From the NCBI GenBank assembly GCA_964036045.1, contig OZ038388.1, positions 31,641,759 through 31,705,758 on the forward strand: a DNA stretch of 64,000 bases, written 5' to 3'. Positions 31,117 to 40,779 of the stretch are shown in pieces; the first letter of the stretch is position 1; each line of letters begins with the position of its first letter. This DNA comes from Eutreptiella sp. 'Long Island Sound 2002' (lineage: Eukaryota > Euglenozoa > Euglenophyceae > Eutreptiales > Eutreptiaceae). The position numbers and the translations under genes were made by a program. The notes under the pieces were generated by a model, which was given only the letters and a program-made list of their open reading frames with translations, was not told where the DNA came from and ran no database searches.

Positions 31117-33396
31117 TCTACCATCCATCATGCATTGGGGCTTGCTGTTTTTGATGGAGACAGTGAAACGCTACAATGCGAGAGCGACAAGGCAAAGTTG
31201 CACCGCTTGCGTAAACTCTTTGAAGGTTGCAAAGTGTTGATAGTGGATGAAGTCTCAATGGTTGGTTGTCGCATGCTACGGGATATTCATAGCCGCCTTT
31301 GTGAGATCATGCAATGCCAAGATAAACCATTTGGTGGTATGTGTGTCGTATTGATGGGTTATTTCGTGCAATCAACGCTTGTTGGTCAAACGGAATTGTT
31401 TGGATCCGTAAAAGTCCAAGTTGGTGGGCAAGACTTGAATGATGTATTTGGCCGGGAATTGTTCCAAAAGTTTGATGAGGTGAGTCTCGTGAAACAACAT
31501 AGAGCCACGGATCCACAATACGCTGCATCGGTATCCGCCCTCCGTGAATGGACCACTAGTGCTATGCAAACACGCATGGAATTCTTGGATACCATCGTGG
31601 AAATCACCCCAGAGGAATTCAAGGACCCTACCTGGCAAGAAACCACAATCGTTAGCACTGATCAAAAGACCGTTCACGCTGTGAATGAAGTCATGCTTCA
31701 ACGATTTGCTATTGCTCGAGGATTCCCCATTATAGCTTGGAGGTTGCCAATGGTTGACAAGTATGAAAAGAAGTTTGGACACAATTCAAATTTCATATAT
31801 GACACGGTGAAAGACATGACCGCATACTTTGTCCCACAAGCACCTTGTTGCCTCACAAGCAATTTAAGACCAGAGAAAGGATTGTCCAACGGCACCCAAG
31901 GACGGTTGCATAGCATTGTCCTGCATGCCGATGAAGCGCAAAGTAGAACGCAAGAGATCCGTGATGCGCGTGCTGGTACTGTAGTGATGCTTGAGTTCCC
32001 ACCATTTTGTGTCACCATTGCCATTGATGCTTCGGCCTTAAGTACAGGTGGAATGCAACATGACGATGCATCAAAGGTCGTTCTTCCTCTCATGCAAGTG
32101 CAACGCAAGATCAACATTCATCGGTACATTGCTGTGCGCACCAAAGGTGGTGGGTCTTTGTACACTCACGCACATCCCTTCCGATTGACCTTTGGATCGA
32201 CATATCATGGGGTGCAATGTAGGTCAATGGATAAAATCATCTTGGTCGTGGATGACAAGAGCCTACCTGCGTTGACGTACAACGCCTTCTACGTGGGCAT
32301 TAGCCGGGTTTGCACAGGTGATGGTCTTCGTGTTATTCGGTTGCGGAACCATGAAGAGGCACCGGAAGATTGGCGGGGTCGATTGAAGTCACTTGTTCCC
32401 AAAGTCATGGTTGTTCGATATATGTTGAAAACGAGCTATGAGAATGCTCACAACTTTTTGAAGGCCATGTACCGTGAATGGGATATTGACTACCACATGA
32501 GAGGCCACAACAAGAGAATCCGTCGCAAGGGATCCAAGAAGTCCCCTAAAAAAGGAACATTTCCTTGCGGCAGGCAATGTGGTCGGGTGTTCACCACTCC
32601 ACATCATCGGCGACTGCATGAAGCAAATTGCAAACATGATCCCAGCAATGCCGGCCAAGAAGAGAAAGTACAACATCTTTCCATCGTCGAGCCCCACTCG
32701 AGTGGCAAACGACCAATCAATACACCGTCTCCCGAACCCCGCAAAAGGCAATGTACGGGTACGGATACACACACCCGTGAAAGGCAACAAATGGAAGGGG
32801 ATATCATTGACACTGTGCTACAACCCGCATTGGATGAAGACACTTTCATCAACGCCGCTTCCGAAGCACGAACGTTGCTAGATGAACGAGGACAACAAAG
32901 ACTAGAACGGAAAGGAAAGCAACGTGTACGTGACAATGAAATCTCACCCACCGCACCTTCAAAGCGGAGACACCGCTCTTCCACATCAACACCAGCAACA
33001 ACATGCCATGCAACTTCACCTCCCAAAGCCTCCTCACTATCGCCACAAACCACCGCACCCCCAGCAAGTGCAACGCCCATCCAATCATCGTCATCATCTT
33101 CTTCTTCCTCCCGATCAATGCATAGTCCGCCTACACCTTGGGTTCCATGCCACACTTCCGCCGTGCCGGGATCCAGATTGGTTGAGATTGGATCACTATT
33201 GTCGAAGTCCAAGGACAAGGTCACCATGGCTCAAACTCTACTGGGTGCCACAAGTGCTCAAGATGTTCGCAAGCATTACTTGAAGCTCAGTGTTCAACTG
33301 CATCCTGACAAGTCTAAAGACTCTTGGGCCACGGATCGCTTTCAATTGCTTTTGAAGGCATATAATCTCTTGAAGGACAAGTATAAATTGCATTGA
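31117..33396 (+). CDS. PIF1 helicase remainder, C2H2-like finger and J-domain, copy 2
   Basis: The same frame continues directly after the TGA at 31114-31116; no ATG starts it before the conserved sequence (HHALGLAVFDGD), so it is most likely a pseudogene half or needs readthrough. Walker B LIVDEVSMVG and YVGISRV are intact. The motif read as GDFVQLTLV in copy 1 is GYFVQSTLV here, losing the Asp and the Leu. The C2H2-like finger (CGRQCGRVF then HHRRLHEANCKH) and the terminal J-domain with HPDK are preserved, ending KDKYKLH. J-domains recruit HSP70 chaperones; the role here is unknown. Confidence 0.85.
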   Translation, partial: STIHHALGLAVFDGDSETLQCESDKAKLHRLRKLFEGCKVLIVDEVSMVGCRMLRDIHSRLCEIMQCQDKPFGGMCVVLMGYFVQSTLVGQTELFGSVKVQVGGQDLNDVFGRELFQKFDEVSLVKQHRATDPQYAASVSALREWTTSAMQTRMEFLDTIVEITPEEFKDPTWQETTIVSTDQKTVHAVNEVMLQRFAIARGFPIIAWRLPMVDKYEKKFGHNSNFIYDTVKDMTAYFVPQAPCCLTSNLRPEKGLSNGTQGRLHSIVLHADEAQSRTQEIRDARAGTVVMLEFPPFCVTIAIDASALSTGGMQHDDASKVVLPLMQVQRKINIHRYIAVRTKGGGSLYTHAHPFRLTFGSTYHGVQCRSMDKIILVVDDKSLPALTYNAFYVGISRVCTGDGLRVIRLRNHEEAPEDWRGRLKSLVPKVMVVRYMLKTSYENAHNFLKAMYREWDIDYHMRGHNKRIRRKGSKKSPKKGTFPCGRQCGRVFTTPHHRRLHEANCKHDPSNAGQEEKVQHLSIVEPHSSGKRPINTPSPEPRKRQCTGTDTHTRERQQMEGDIIDTVLQPALDEDTFINAASEARTLLDERGQQRLERKGKQRVRDNEISPTAPSKRRHRSSTSTPATTCHATSPPKASSLSPQTTAPPASATPIQSSSSSSSSSRSMHSPPTPWVPCHTSAVPGSRLVEIGSLLSKSKDKVTMAQTLLGATSAQDVRKHYLKLSVQLHPDKSKDSWATDRFQLLLKAYNLLKDKYKLH

Positions 33397-33590
33397 AAAG
33401 CTTCGTATGTGCTTCGCCTCAACCGACCGGACTCAAGTAGTAGCAATGGCTTGAGCTTCGCAGCCGGTGGCGCCGGCAGCAATATAGTCATTTGCCGTTG
33501 CTTGCCAAAGGTCGAAGGGTGTTTCACATTTTGGACTTTGTGGGGTCAAGAAACATGGATATCGGCTTTTTACAAGTTGCGCTCTTTTGA
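33397..33590 (+). other. 3' flank of Rep/helicase gene, copy 2
   Basis: Near-identical to 20199-20390. It contains the GCCGGTGGCGCCGGC inverted repeat and leads into the hairpin array. No gene was seen. Confidence 0.6.
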
Positions 33591-36500
33591 AGAAGGGATG
33601 TTCAGAGTGGGCAAGTGGGCTTCCCCTTGCTGCTGAACAAAGCATTGGCTGGAGTCAAAAAGCATGGATTGGACGATTGTACAAGGTGGGCTTTGTAAAA
33701 GAGGGGCATGTTCTGAGTGGACAAGTGGGCTTTCGCTTGTTGTTGAACAAAGCAGTGAAGTGGGGTCAAGAAACATGGATATGGGCTTTTCATAAGTTGC
33801 ACTCTTTTGAAAAGGGATGTTCTGAGTGGGCAAGTGGGCTTTCCCTTGCTACTCAACAAAGCCTTGGCTACAATCAAGAAGCATGTATTGGACGATTGTA
33901 CAAGGCGGACTTTGTAAAAGAGGGGCATGTTCAGAGTGCGCAAATGGGCTTTCCCTTGCTGCTGAACAAAGCATTGACGTGGGGTCAACAAACATGGATA
34001 TGGCCGTTTTACAAGTTGCACTCTTTTGAAGAAGGGATGTTCAGAGTGGGCAAGTGGGCGTTCCCTTGCTGCTGAACAAAGCATTGAAGTGGGGTCAAGA
34101 AACATGGATATGGGCTTTTTACAAATTGCACTCTTTTGAAGAAGGAACGTTCAAAGTGGGCAAGTGGGCTTTCCCTTGCTGCTGAACAAAGCATCGGCCG
34201 GAGTCAAGAAGCATGGATTGGACGATTGTACAAGGTGGATTTTGTAAGAGAGGGGCATGTTCAGAGTGGGCAAGTGGGCTTTCCCTTGCTGCTGAACAAA
34301 GCATTGAACTGGGGTCAAGAAACATGGATATGGGCTTTTTACAAATTGCACTCTTCTTAAGAAGGAACGTTCAAAGTGGGCAAGTGGGCTTTCCCTTGCT
34401 GCTGAACAAAGCATTGGCCGGAGTCAAGAAGCATGGATTGGACGATTGTACAAGGTGGATTTTGTAAGAGAGGGGCATGTTGAGAGTGGGCAAGTGGGCT
34501 TCCCCTTGCTGCTGAACAAAGCAATATGGATATGGGCGTTTTACAAGTTGCACTCTTTTGAAGAAGAAATGTTCAGAGTGGGCAAGTGGGCTTTCCCTTG
34601 CTGCTGAACAAAGCATTGACATGGGGTCATGAAATATGGATATGGACGTTTACAAGTTGCACTCTTTTGAAGAAGGGATTGTCACATTGGGCAAGTGGGC
34701 TTTCCCTTGCTGTTGAACAAAGCATTAGCCGAAGTCAAAAAGCATTGAACTGCGGTCAAGAGACATGGATATGGACTTTTAACGAGTTGCATTCTTTTGA
34801 AGAAGGGATGTTCAGAGTGGGCAAGTGGGCTTTCCCTTGCTGCTCAACAAAGCATTGGCCGGAGTCAAGAAGCATGGATTGCACGATTGTACAAGGTGGA
34901 CTTTATAAGAGTGGGGCATGTTGAGAGTGGGCAAGTGGGCTTTCCCTTGCTGCTGAACAAAGCATTGAACTGGGGTCAAGAAACATGAATATGGGCGTTT
35001 TACAAGTGGCACTCTTTTGAAGAAGGGATGTTCAGAGTGGGCAAGTGGGCTTTCCCTTGCTGCTGAACAAAGCATTGGCCGGAGTTTAGAGCATGGATTA
35101 GACGATTCTACAAATTGGACTTTGTGGAGAAGGGCATGTTAAGAGTGGGCAAGTGGGCTTTCCCTTGCTGCTGAACAAAGCATTGGCCGGAGTCAAGAAG
35201 CATGGATCGCACGATTGTACAAGGTGGGCTTTATAAGAGTGGGGCATGTTCAGAGTGGGCAAGTGGGCTTTCCCTTGCTGCTGAACAAAGCATTGAACTG
35301 GGGTCAAGAAACATGAATATGGGCGTTTTACAAGTGGCACTCTTTTGAAGAAGGGATGTTCAGAGTGGGCAAGTGGGCTTTCCCTTGCTGCTGAACAAAG
35401 CATTGGCCGGAGTTTAGAGCATGGATTAGACGATTCTACAAATTGGACTTTGTGGAGAAGGGCATGTTCAGAGTGGGCAAGTGGGCTTTCCCTTGCTGCT
35501 GAACAAAGCATTGGCCGGAGTTTAGAGCATGGATTAGACGATTCTACAAATTGGACTTTGTGGAGAAGGGCATGTTCAGAGTGGGCAAGTGGGCTTTCCC
35601 TTGCTGCTGAACAAAGCATTGGCCGGAGTCAAGAAGCATGGATCGCACGATTGTACAAGGTGGGCTTTATAAGAGTGGGGCATGTTGAGAGTGGGCAAGT
35701 GGGCTTTCCCTTGCTGCTGAACAAAGCATTGAACTGGGGTCAAGAAACATGAATATGGGCGTTTTACAAGTGGCACTCTTTTGAAGAAGGGATGTTCAGA
35801 GTGGGCAAGTGGGCTTTCCCTTGCTGCTGAACAAAGCATTGAACTGGGGTCAAGAAACATGAATATGGGCACTTTACAAGTGGCACTCTTTTGAAGAAGG
35901 GATGTTCAGAGTGGGCAAGTGGGCTTTCCCTTGCTGCTGAACAAAGCATTGGCCGGAGTTTAGAGCATGGATTAGACGATTCTACAAATTGGACTTTGTG
36001 GAGAAGGGCATGTTAAGAGTGGGCAAGTGGGCTTTCCCTTGCTGCTGAACAAAGCATTGGCCGGAGTTTAGAGCATGGATTAGACGATTCTACAAATTGG
36101 ACTTTGTGGAGAAGGGCATGTTAAGAGTGGGCAAGTGGGCTTTCCCTTGCTGCTGAACAAAGCATTGGCCGGAGTCAAGAAGCATGGATCGCACGATTGT
36201 ACAAGGTGGGCTTTATAAGAGTGGGGCATGTTCAGAGTGGGCAAGTGGGCTTTCCCTTGCTGCTGAACAAAGCATTGAACTGGGGTCAAGAAACATGAAT
36301 ATGGGCGTTTTACAAGTGGCACTCTTTTGAAGAAGGGATGTTCAGAGTGAGCAAGTGGGCTTTCCCTTGCTGCTGAACAAAGCATTGGCCGGAGTTTAGA
36401 GCATGGATTAGACGATTCTACAAATTGGACTTTGTGGAGAAGGGCATGTTCAGAGTGGGCAAGTGGGCTTTCCCTTGCTGCTGAACAAAGCATTGGCTGG

Positions 36501-37690
36501 AGTTTAGAGCATGGATTAGACGATTCTACCAATTGGACTTTGTGGAGAAGGGCATGTTCAGAGTGGGCAAGTGGGCTTTCCCTTGCTGCTGAACAAAGCA
36601 TTGGCCGGAGTCAAGAAGCATGGATCGCACGATTGTACAAGGTGGGCTTTATAAGAGTGGGGCATGTTCAGAGTGGGCAAGTGGGCTTTCCCTTGCTGCT
36701 GAACAAAGCATTGAACTGGGGTCAAGAAACATGAATATGGGCGTTTTACAAGTGGCACTCTTTTGAAGAAGGGATGTTCAGAGTGAGCAAGTGGGCTTTC
36801 CCTTGCTGCTGAACAAAGCATTGGCCGGAGTTTAGAGCATGGATTAGACGATTCTACAAATTGGACTTTGTGGAGAAGGGCATGTTCAGAGTGGGCAAGT
36901 GGGCTTTCCCTTGCTGCTGAACAAAGCATTGGCTGGAGTTTAGAGCATGGATTAGACGATTCTACCAATTGGACTTTGTGGAGAAGGGCATGTTCAGAGT
37001 GGGCAAGTGGGCTTTCCCTTGCTGCTGAACAAAGCATTGGCCGGAGTCAAGAAGCATGGATCGCACGATTGTACAAGGTGGGCTTTATAAGAGTGGGGCA
37101 TGTTGAGAGTGGGCAAGTGGGCTTTCCCTTGCTGCTGAACAAAGCATTGAACTGGGGTCAAGAAACATGAATATGGGCGTTTTACAAGTGGCACTCTTTT
37201 GAAGAAGGGATGTTCAGAGTGGGCAAGTGGGCTTTCCCTTGCTGCTGAACAAAGCATTGGCCGGAGTTTAGAGCATGGATTAGACCATTCTACAAATTGG
37301 ACTTTGTGGAGAAGGGCATGTTCAGAGTGGGCAAGTGGGCTTTCCCTTGCTGCTGAACAAAGCATTGGCCGGAGTCAAGAAGCATGGATCGCACGATTGT
37401 ACAAGGTGGGCTTTATAAGAGTGGGGCATGTTCAGAGTGGGCAAGTGGGCTTTCCCTTGCTGCTGAACAAAGCATTGAACTGGGGTCAAGAAACATGAAT
37501 ATGGGCGTTTTACAAGTGGCACTCTTTTGAAGAAGGGATGTTCAGAGTGAGCAAGTGGGCTTTCCCTTGCTGCTGAACAAGCATTGGCCGGAGTTTAGAG
37601 CATGGATTAGACGATTCTACAAGGTGGACTTTGTGGAGAGGGGCATGTTCAGAGTGGGCAAGTGGGCTTTCCCTTGCTGCTGAACAAAAC
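33591..37690 (+). repeat. ~109-bp hairpin tandem array, copy 2, with higher-order repeats
   Basis: About three dozen units of the same hairpin repeat as 20391-21760, three times as long. Early units (33600-34700) vary in spacer type and carry loop variants. From about 34900 to 37600 the units are nearly identical and fall into multi-unit blocks; for example, the block at 36432 recurs 436 bases later at 36868, four units. This points to recent unequal exchange or replication slippage. The hairpin has arms GTTCAG with CTGAAC and GCAAG with CTTGC, loop GCTTT. Confidence 0.93.
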
Positions 37691-37698
37691 TCAAAAAA

Positions 37699-38022
37699 GG
37701 GTCGAGAACTTTGGAAGTGCTACTATCCATGTTGTATGTGGTTTGACGCAACCATCATACTTCACGGGGCACATTTTCGAAGAACCTCATGAACATGCGG
37801 ATGTCTCAACATATTTGGCTTCACCCGAACTGGTGGTTTGATGCCAACGGCACGGAGGTTAGGGGGCAACGGGTGCTATGCTTTTGGCCGATGGGAAGCG
37901 CCCCCTCCGGTATACAAACAACTCATCGGAGCAGCGTAGCACCTAAGACAGGGGGATTTACTCTAGTCGGGGGAGTAGAGTTGGGTCATTATGACCTTAT
38001 GGGCTGTATCCCGACATTCCGA
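37699..38022 (+). repeat. ~320-bp structured module, copy 2
   Basis: The outer arms are GGTGCTATGC at 37872-37881 and GCGTAGCACC at 37934-37943. The inner arms are CCGATGGG at 37888-37895 and CTCATCGG at 37922-37929, pairing through a G-T where other copies have G-C. The ACTCTA...TAGAGT hairpin spans 37960-37981 and GGTCATTATGACC follows. Confidence 0.8.
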
Positions 38023-38149
38023 GCATTTTTCAACTTTCCAGGCCATTCGGTCCGACTGTTTCTTTTATTCCGAAAGTAAGTACAAGCACAAACGTCTTCA
38101 AGGCACGACCTTTTAACACTATGGCCTCTATGGCCTCTATTTCTCTCTA

Positions 38150-38824
38150 ATGAAGAAGCGGCAAAAAATACACTTCTTTCCACTCCAAGCGCACCACTCA
38201 GCCCCATTGCATGTGAAAACACAAATGGACCGTTTGTTTGGATGGCATGCCAAATTCCCGCACAGCCGTCATACAACCACTAGTAGTATCAATGCCTTTT
38301 TGCGCAAACATGGTGGGCATTTTGATGTGACAATGCTCTTGCAAAAATGTGCCAATGTAGAATTGGACATTGATATTTTCGAAGATCTTATCTCTCGGAT
38401 GTTACACGTCACCAATACCAATGACCGGGTTGATGTGCTCATGGCAAATCGCTCCAATTTTCCATTCCCGGAGTTGGAGGCGTTCTTAGATGGAATGACC
38501 GTAACATGCATGAACGATCTCATTCCCACACTGGCGCCACCGGTCACACCATCACCACAAACACCAAACACCCCGGGGAATCCGAGCTCCAAGATTTCAG
38601 TCATTCCTTTCGAACTCCCATCCGATGAGGATGGCAAGGAGGAGGACTCACCACAAAAGAGAGCATCCGAAAAGAAAAGTACTTCAACAGAAAAATCGCT
38701 AAAAAGGCCCTGTTTGGAAAAGGATCACGCACCTGCCATGTCCGCAACACAAAGGAAGACCGTCACACCCGAGAACTCCAAAAAAAAAAACTCCAAAAAT
38801 GTTAGAGGTCCCCAAAATGGGTGA
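38150..38824 (+). CDS. Hypothetical 224-residue protein, Lys/Ser-rich C-terminus
   Basis: Open frame with ATG (MKKRQKIHFF) and stop TGA. It is not built from the surrounding repeats and its base use resembles the Helitron ORFs. Residues about 25-125 look globular (FGWHAKFPHSRHTTTSSINA, then VELDIDIFEDLISRMLHV). Residues about 130-224 are Pro/Ser/Thr- and then Lys-rich (EKKSTSTEKSLKRP), suggesting a nuclear, disordered tail. No family was recognised. It lies after the copy 2 module and is absent from the matching place in copy 1 (about 22170). It could be an accessory transposon gene, a captured host fragment or a chance frame. Confidence 0.5.
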   Translation: MKKRQKIHFFPLQAHHSAPLHVKTQMDRLFGWHAKFPHSRHTTTSSINAFLRKHGGHFDVTMLLQKCANVELDIDIFEDLISRMLHVTNTNDRVDVLMANRSNFPFPELEAFLDGMTVTCMNDLIPTLAPPVTPSPQTPNTPGNPSSKISVIPFELPSDEDGKEEDSPQKRASEKKSTSTEKSLKRPCLEKDHAPAMSATQRKTVTPENSKKKNSKNVRGPQNG

Positions 38825-39960
38825 AGCCAATGATACGGATGATGAGTAGTTCGGTTCATCATTTGTGTCCCTCGCCACATGCGCATGTAGGCTTTCTCAT
38901 GTGCGTGTGAATGAGGTATCCAATCAAATACTAACATGTGTGCCTTACCATGTTAGGAATTTGAATGCAGCTACATGCCTAAAAGCAAGCCGACTGGGGT
39001 TTCTCCTGATGTTGACGGGAATTGATTCAATGATGCACACAACGCCACACATTCTCATGTACTTGTGGATGAAGTACCCGGTCAACAACTAACATGTGTG
39101 CCTTACCATGTTAGGAATTTGATTGCCGGGTGTTTTCATTTGGCTCCAATATGAGACCTTGAAAAATAGCTACATACCTAAAAGCTTGTTTTGGGTATCG
39201 GTCTGTTTACCGGGGTGACATGGTTGCACAACCAATGTGCCAATTTTCATCACCTTTGTCCCTTACCATTCCTACATGTAGGCTTTCTCATGTGGGTATG
39301 GAAGGTTTTTCAAACACATAGCATATGTGGTTTACCACGGTACGCTTTGATTACCAATTTTACTTTGAAGAGCACGGCAATCCGTTTTCTTTTCGCAGGT
39401 TTTACTTCAGATTCAACAATCACATGTGTGCGTGGGCATGAACTCCAAATTGATGTATGAGTGCCTCAGAAAGACCACATGTAGGCTTTCTCTTGTGGAT
39501 GTCGATGTCATTTCCTATGACTTGAGGCTAACCTACATGATACACCAATGGCTATTATTTGCATTATCTTGTGACACATATCAACGTGTGTGCCTTACCA
39601 CGTTGGTAGGTGTACAAACATGTGACTTTTAAGGTACCATGCACATGGCCCTTTCTCTTGCCACATGGTTGTGGTGCATTCAATTTCAAAGTTCAACCTC
39701 AAAGCAATTGCAACCACATATATGTACCATATGGCCAATCCGTTTCGCACCCCATGGGCTTCCCCCCATGGCTATTGTTGATGAAAACACAGAATGCCTT
39801 TCCAATGTCTGATTTGCCAATGCGCATTTGTGCATGCACACATAATAACAACATAGTCTCTTCCCATGGCATGTGGGCTTTCCCATGCCATTTCCGGTGA
39901 AGAATCCTAATTTTTGAACCAATTCACAACGTTATTCCAACCGTCACCAATCAAAATCAT
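38825..39960 (+). repeat. Spacer with four dispersed, covarying GCTTT hairpins
   Basis: No gene was seen. Hairpin 38876-38909 has arms CACATGCGCATG and CATGTGCGTGTG (12 pairs, two G-T). Hairpin 39266-39301 has arms CCATTCCTACATG and CATGTGGGTATGG (12 of 13 pairs counting one G-T). Hairpin 39475-39498 has arms CCACATG and CTTGTGG (6 of 7). Hairpin 39866-39891 has arms ATGGCATG and CATGCCAT (8 of 8) with GG and CC closing the loop. The motif GTGTGCCTTACCA also recurs near 38939, 39095 and 39587. Confidence 0.85.
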
Positions 39961-40542
39961 TTCTAGTTACCAATGAAAAAAAATTTTCTCTTGCTGCAGA
40001 ACAAAACATTGAGGTGGGGTCAACAGGCATGGATACACTCTTTTAAAAAAATGGCAAGTGGGCTTTCCCTTGCTGCTTAACAAAGCATTAGGTGAAGTCA
40101 ACAAGCATGGATTGAACGTTTGTACAACGTGCATTTTGTGGGGGAATGTTCGGATAGGCAAGTGGGCTTTCCCTTGCGACTGAACATAAGTTGCAATTTC
40201 ACCAACTCTCAAGTGGGGACAAGAGTTTTGGAAGTGTTCCTATCCATGTATGTGGTTTGGGGCAACCATCATGCATCATGGAGCACATTTAGTAAGAACC
40301 TCTACCGTGAAAAATGTGTATGTCTCAAGATATCTAGGTTTACCAAATCTTGTGGTTGTGTGCCAACGGCCAGAGGGTAGGAGGCAACGGGTGCTATGCT
40401 CTTGGCCGATGGGAAGCGCCCCCTCCGGTATACAAACAACCCATCGGAGCAGCGTAGCACCTAAGACCGGGGGATTTACTCTAGTCGGGGGAGTAGAGTT
40501 AGGTCATCGTGACCTTATGGGCTGTATCCCGACATTGTACTA
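39961..40542 (+). repeat. Two hairpin units plus ~320-bp module, copy 3
   Basis: GCTTT hairpins lie at 40054-40073 and 40158-40177 (arms GCAAG and CTTGC). The fourth module copy follows from about 40215. It keeps GGTGCTATGC with GCGTAGCACC, CCGATGGG with CCCATCGG (all Watson-Crick here), ACTCTA...TAGAGT and GGTCATCGTGACC. It is closest to the copy at 22540-22968. Confidence 0.8.
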
Positions 40543-40779
40543 ATTTTCCAATTGTCCGTGTACCATTGGGTGCCCGACCATGTTATACCCCAATGACAAG
40601 ATTGCCACAAAACATGGCACACAAAGCATGGCAAGCATTTTCGTGCCATGTGATTGGGGAGTCAATGTATATGATGTCTTTTCAAATGCCTTGACATGTT
40701 ACAAATTTGATTACCAATTTTCAACTAGGGACTCACAACCACAATCCATTACATACAATCCCTGGGTATGCGTTGTGCA
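40543..40779 (+). other. Spacer repeated from 22969-23216
   Basis: Collinear with 22969-23216 but with the hairpin decayed: the arms ATGGCAAG and the 3' arm remain near 40628, while the loop now reads CATTTTCG. No gene was seen. Confidence 0.65.

Noticed and set aside
20389-37500. Open frames with WASGLSLAAEQS or GFPLLLNKAL in the hairpin arrays
   Set aside because: They are translations of the ~109-bp tandem unit in several frames and both strands, with no start context or domain.
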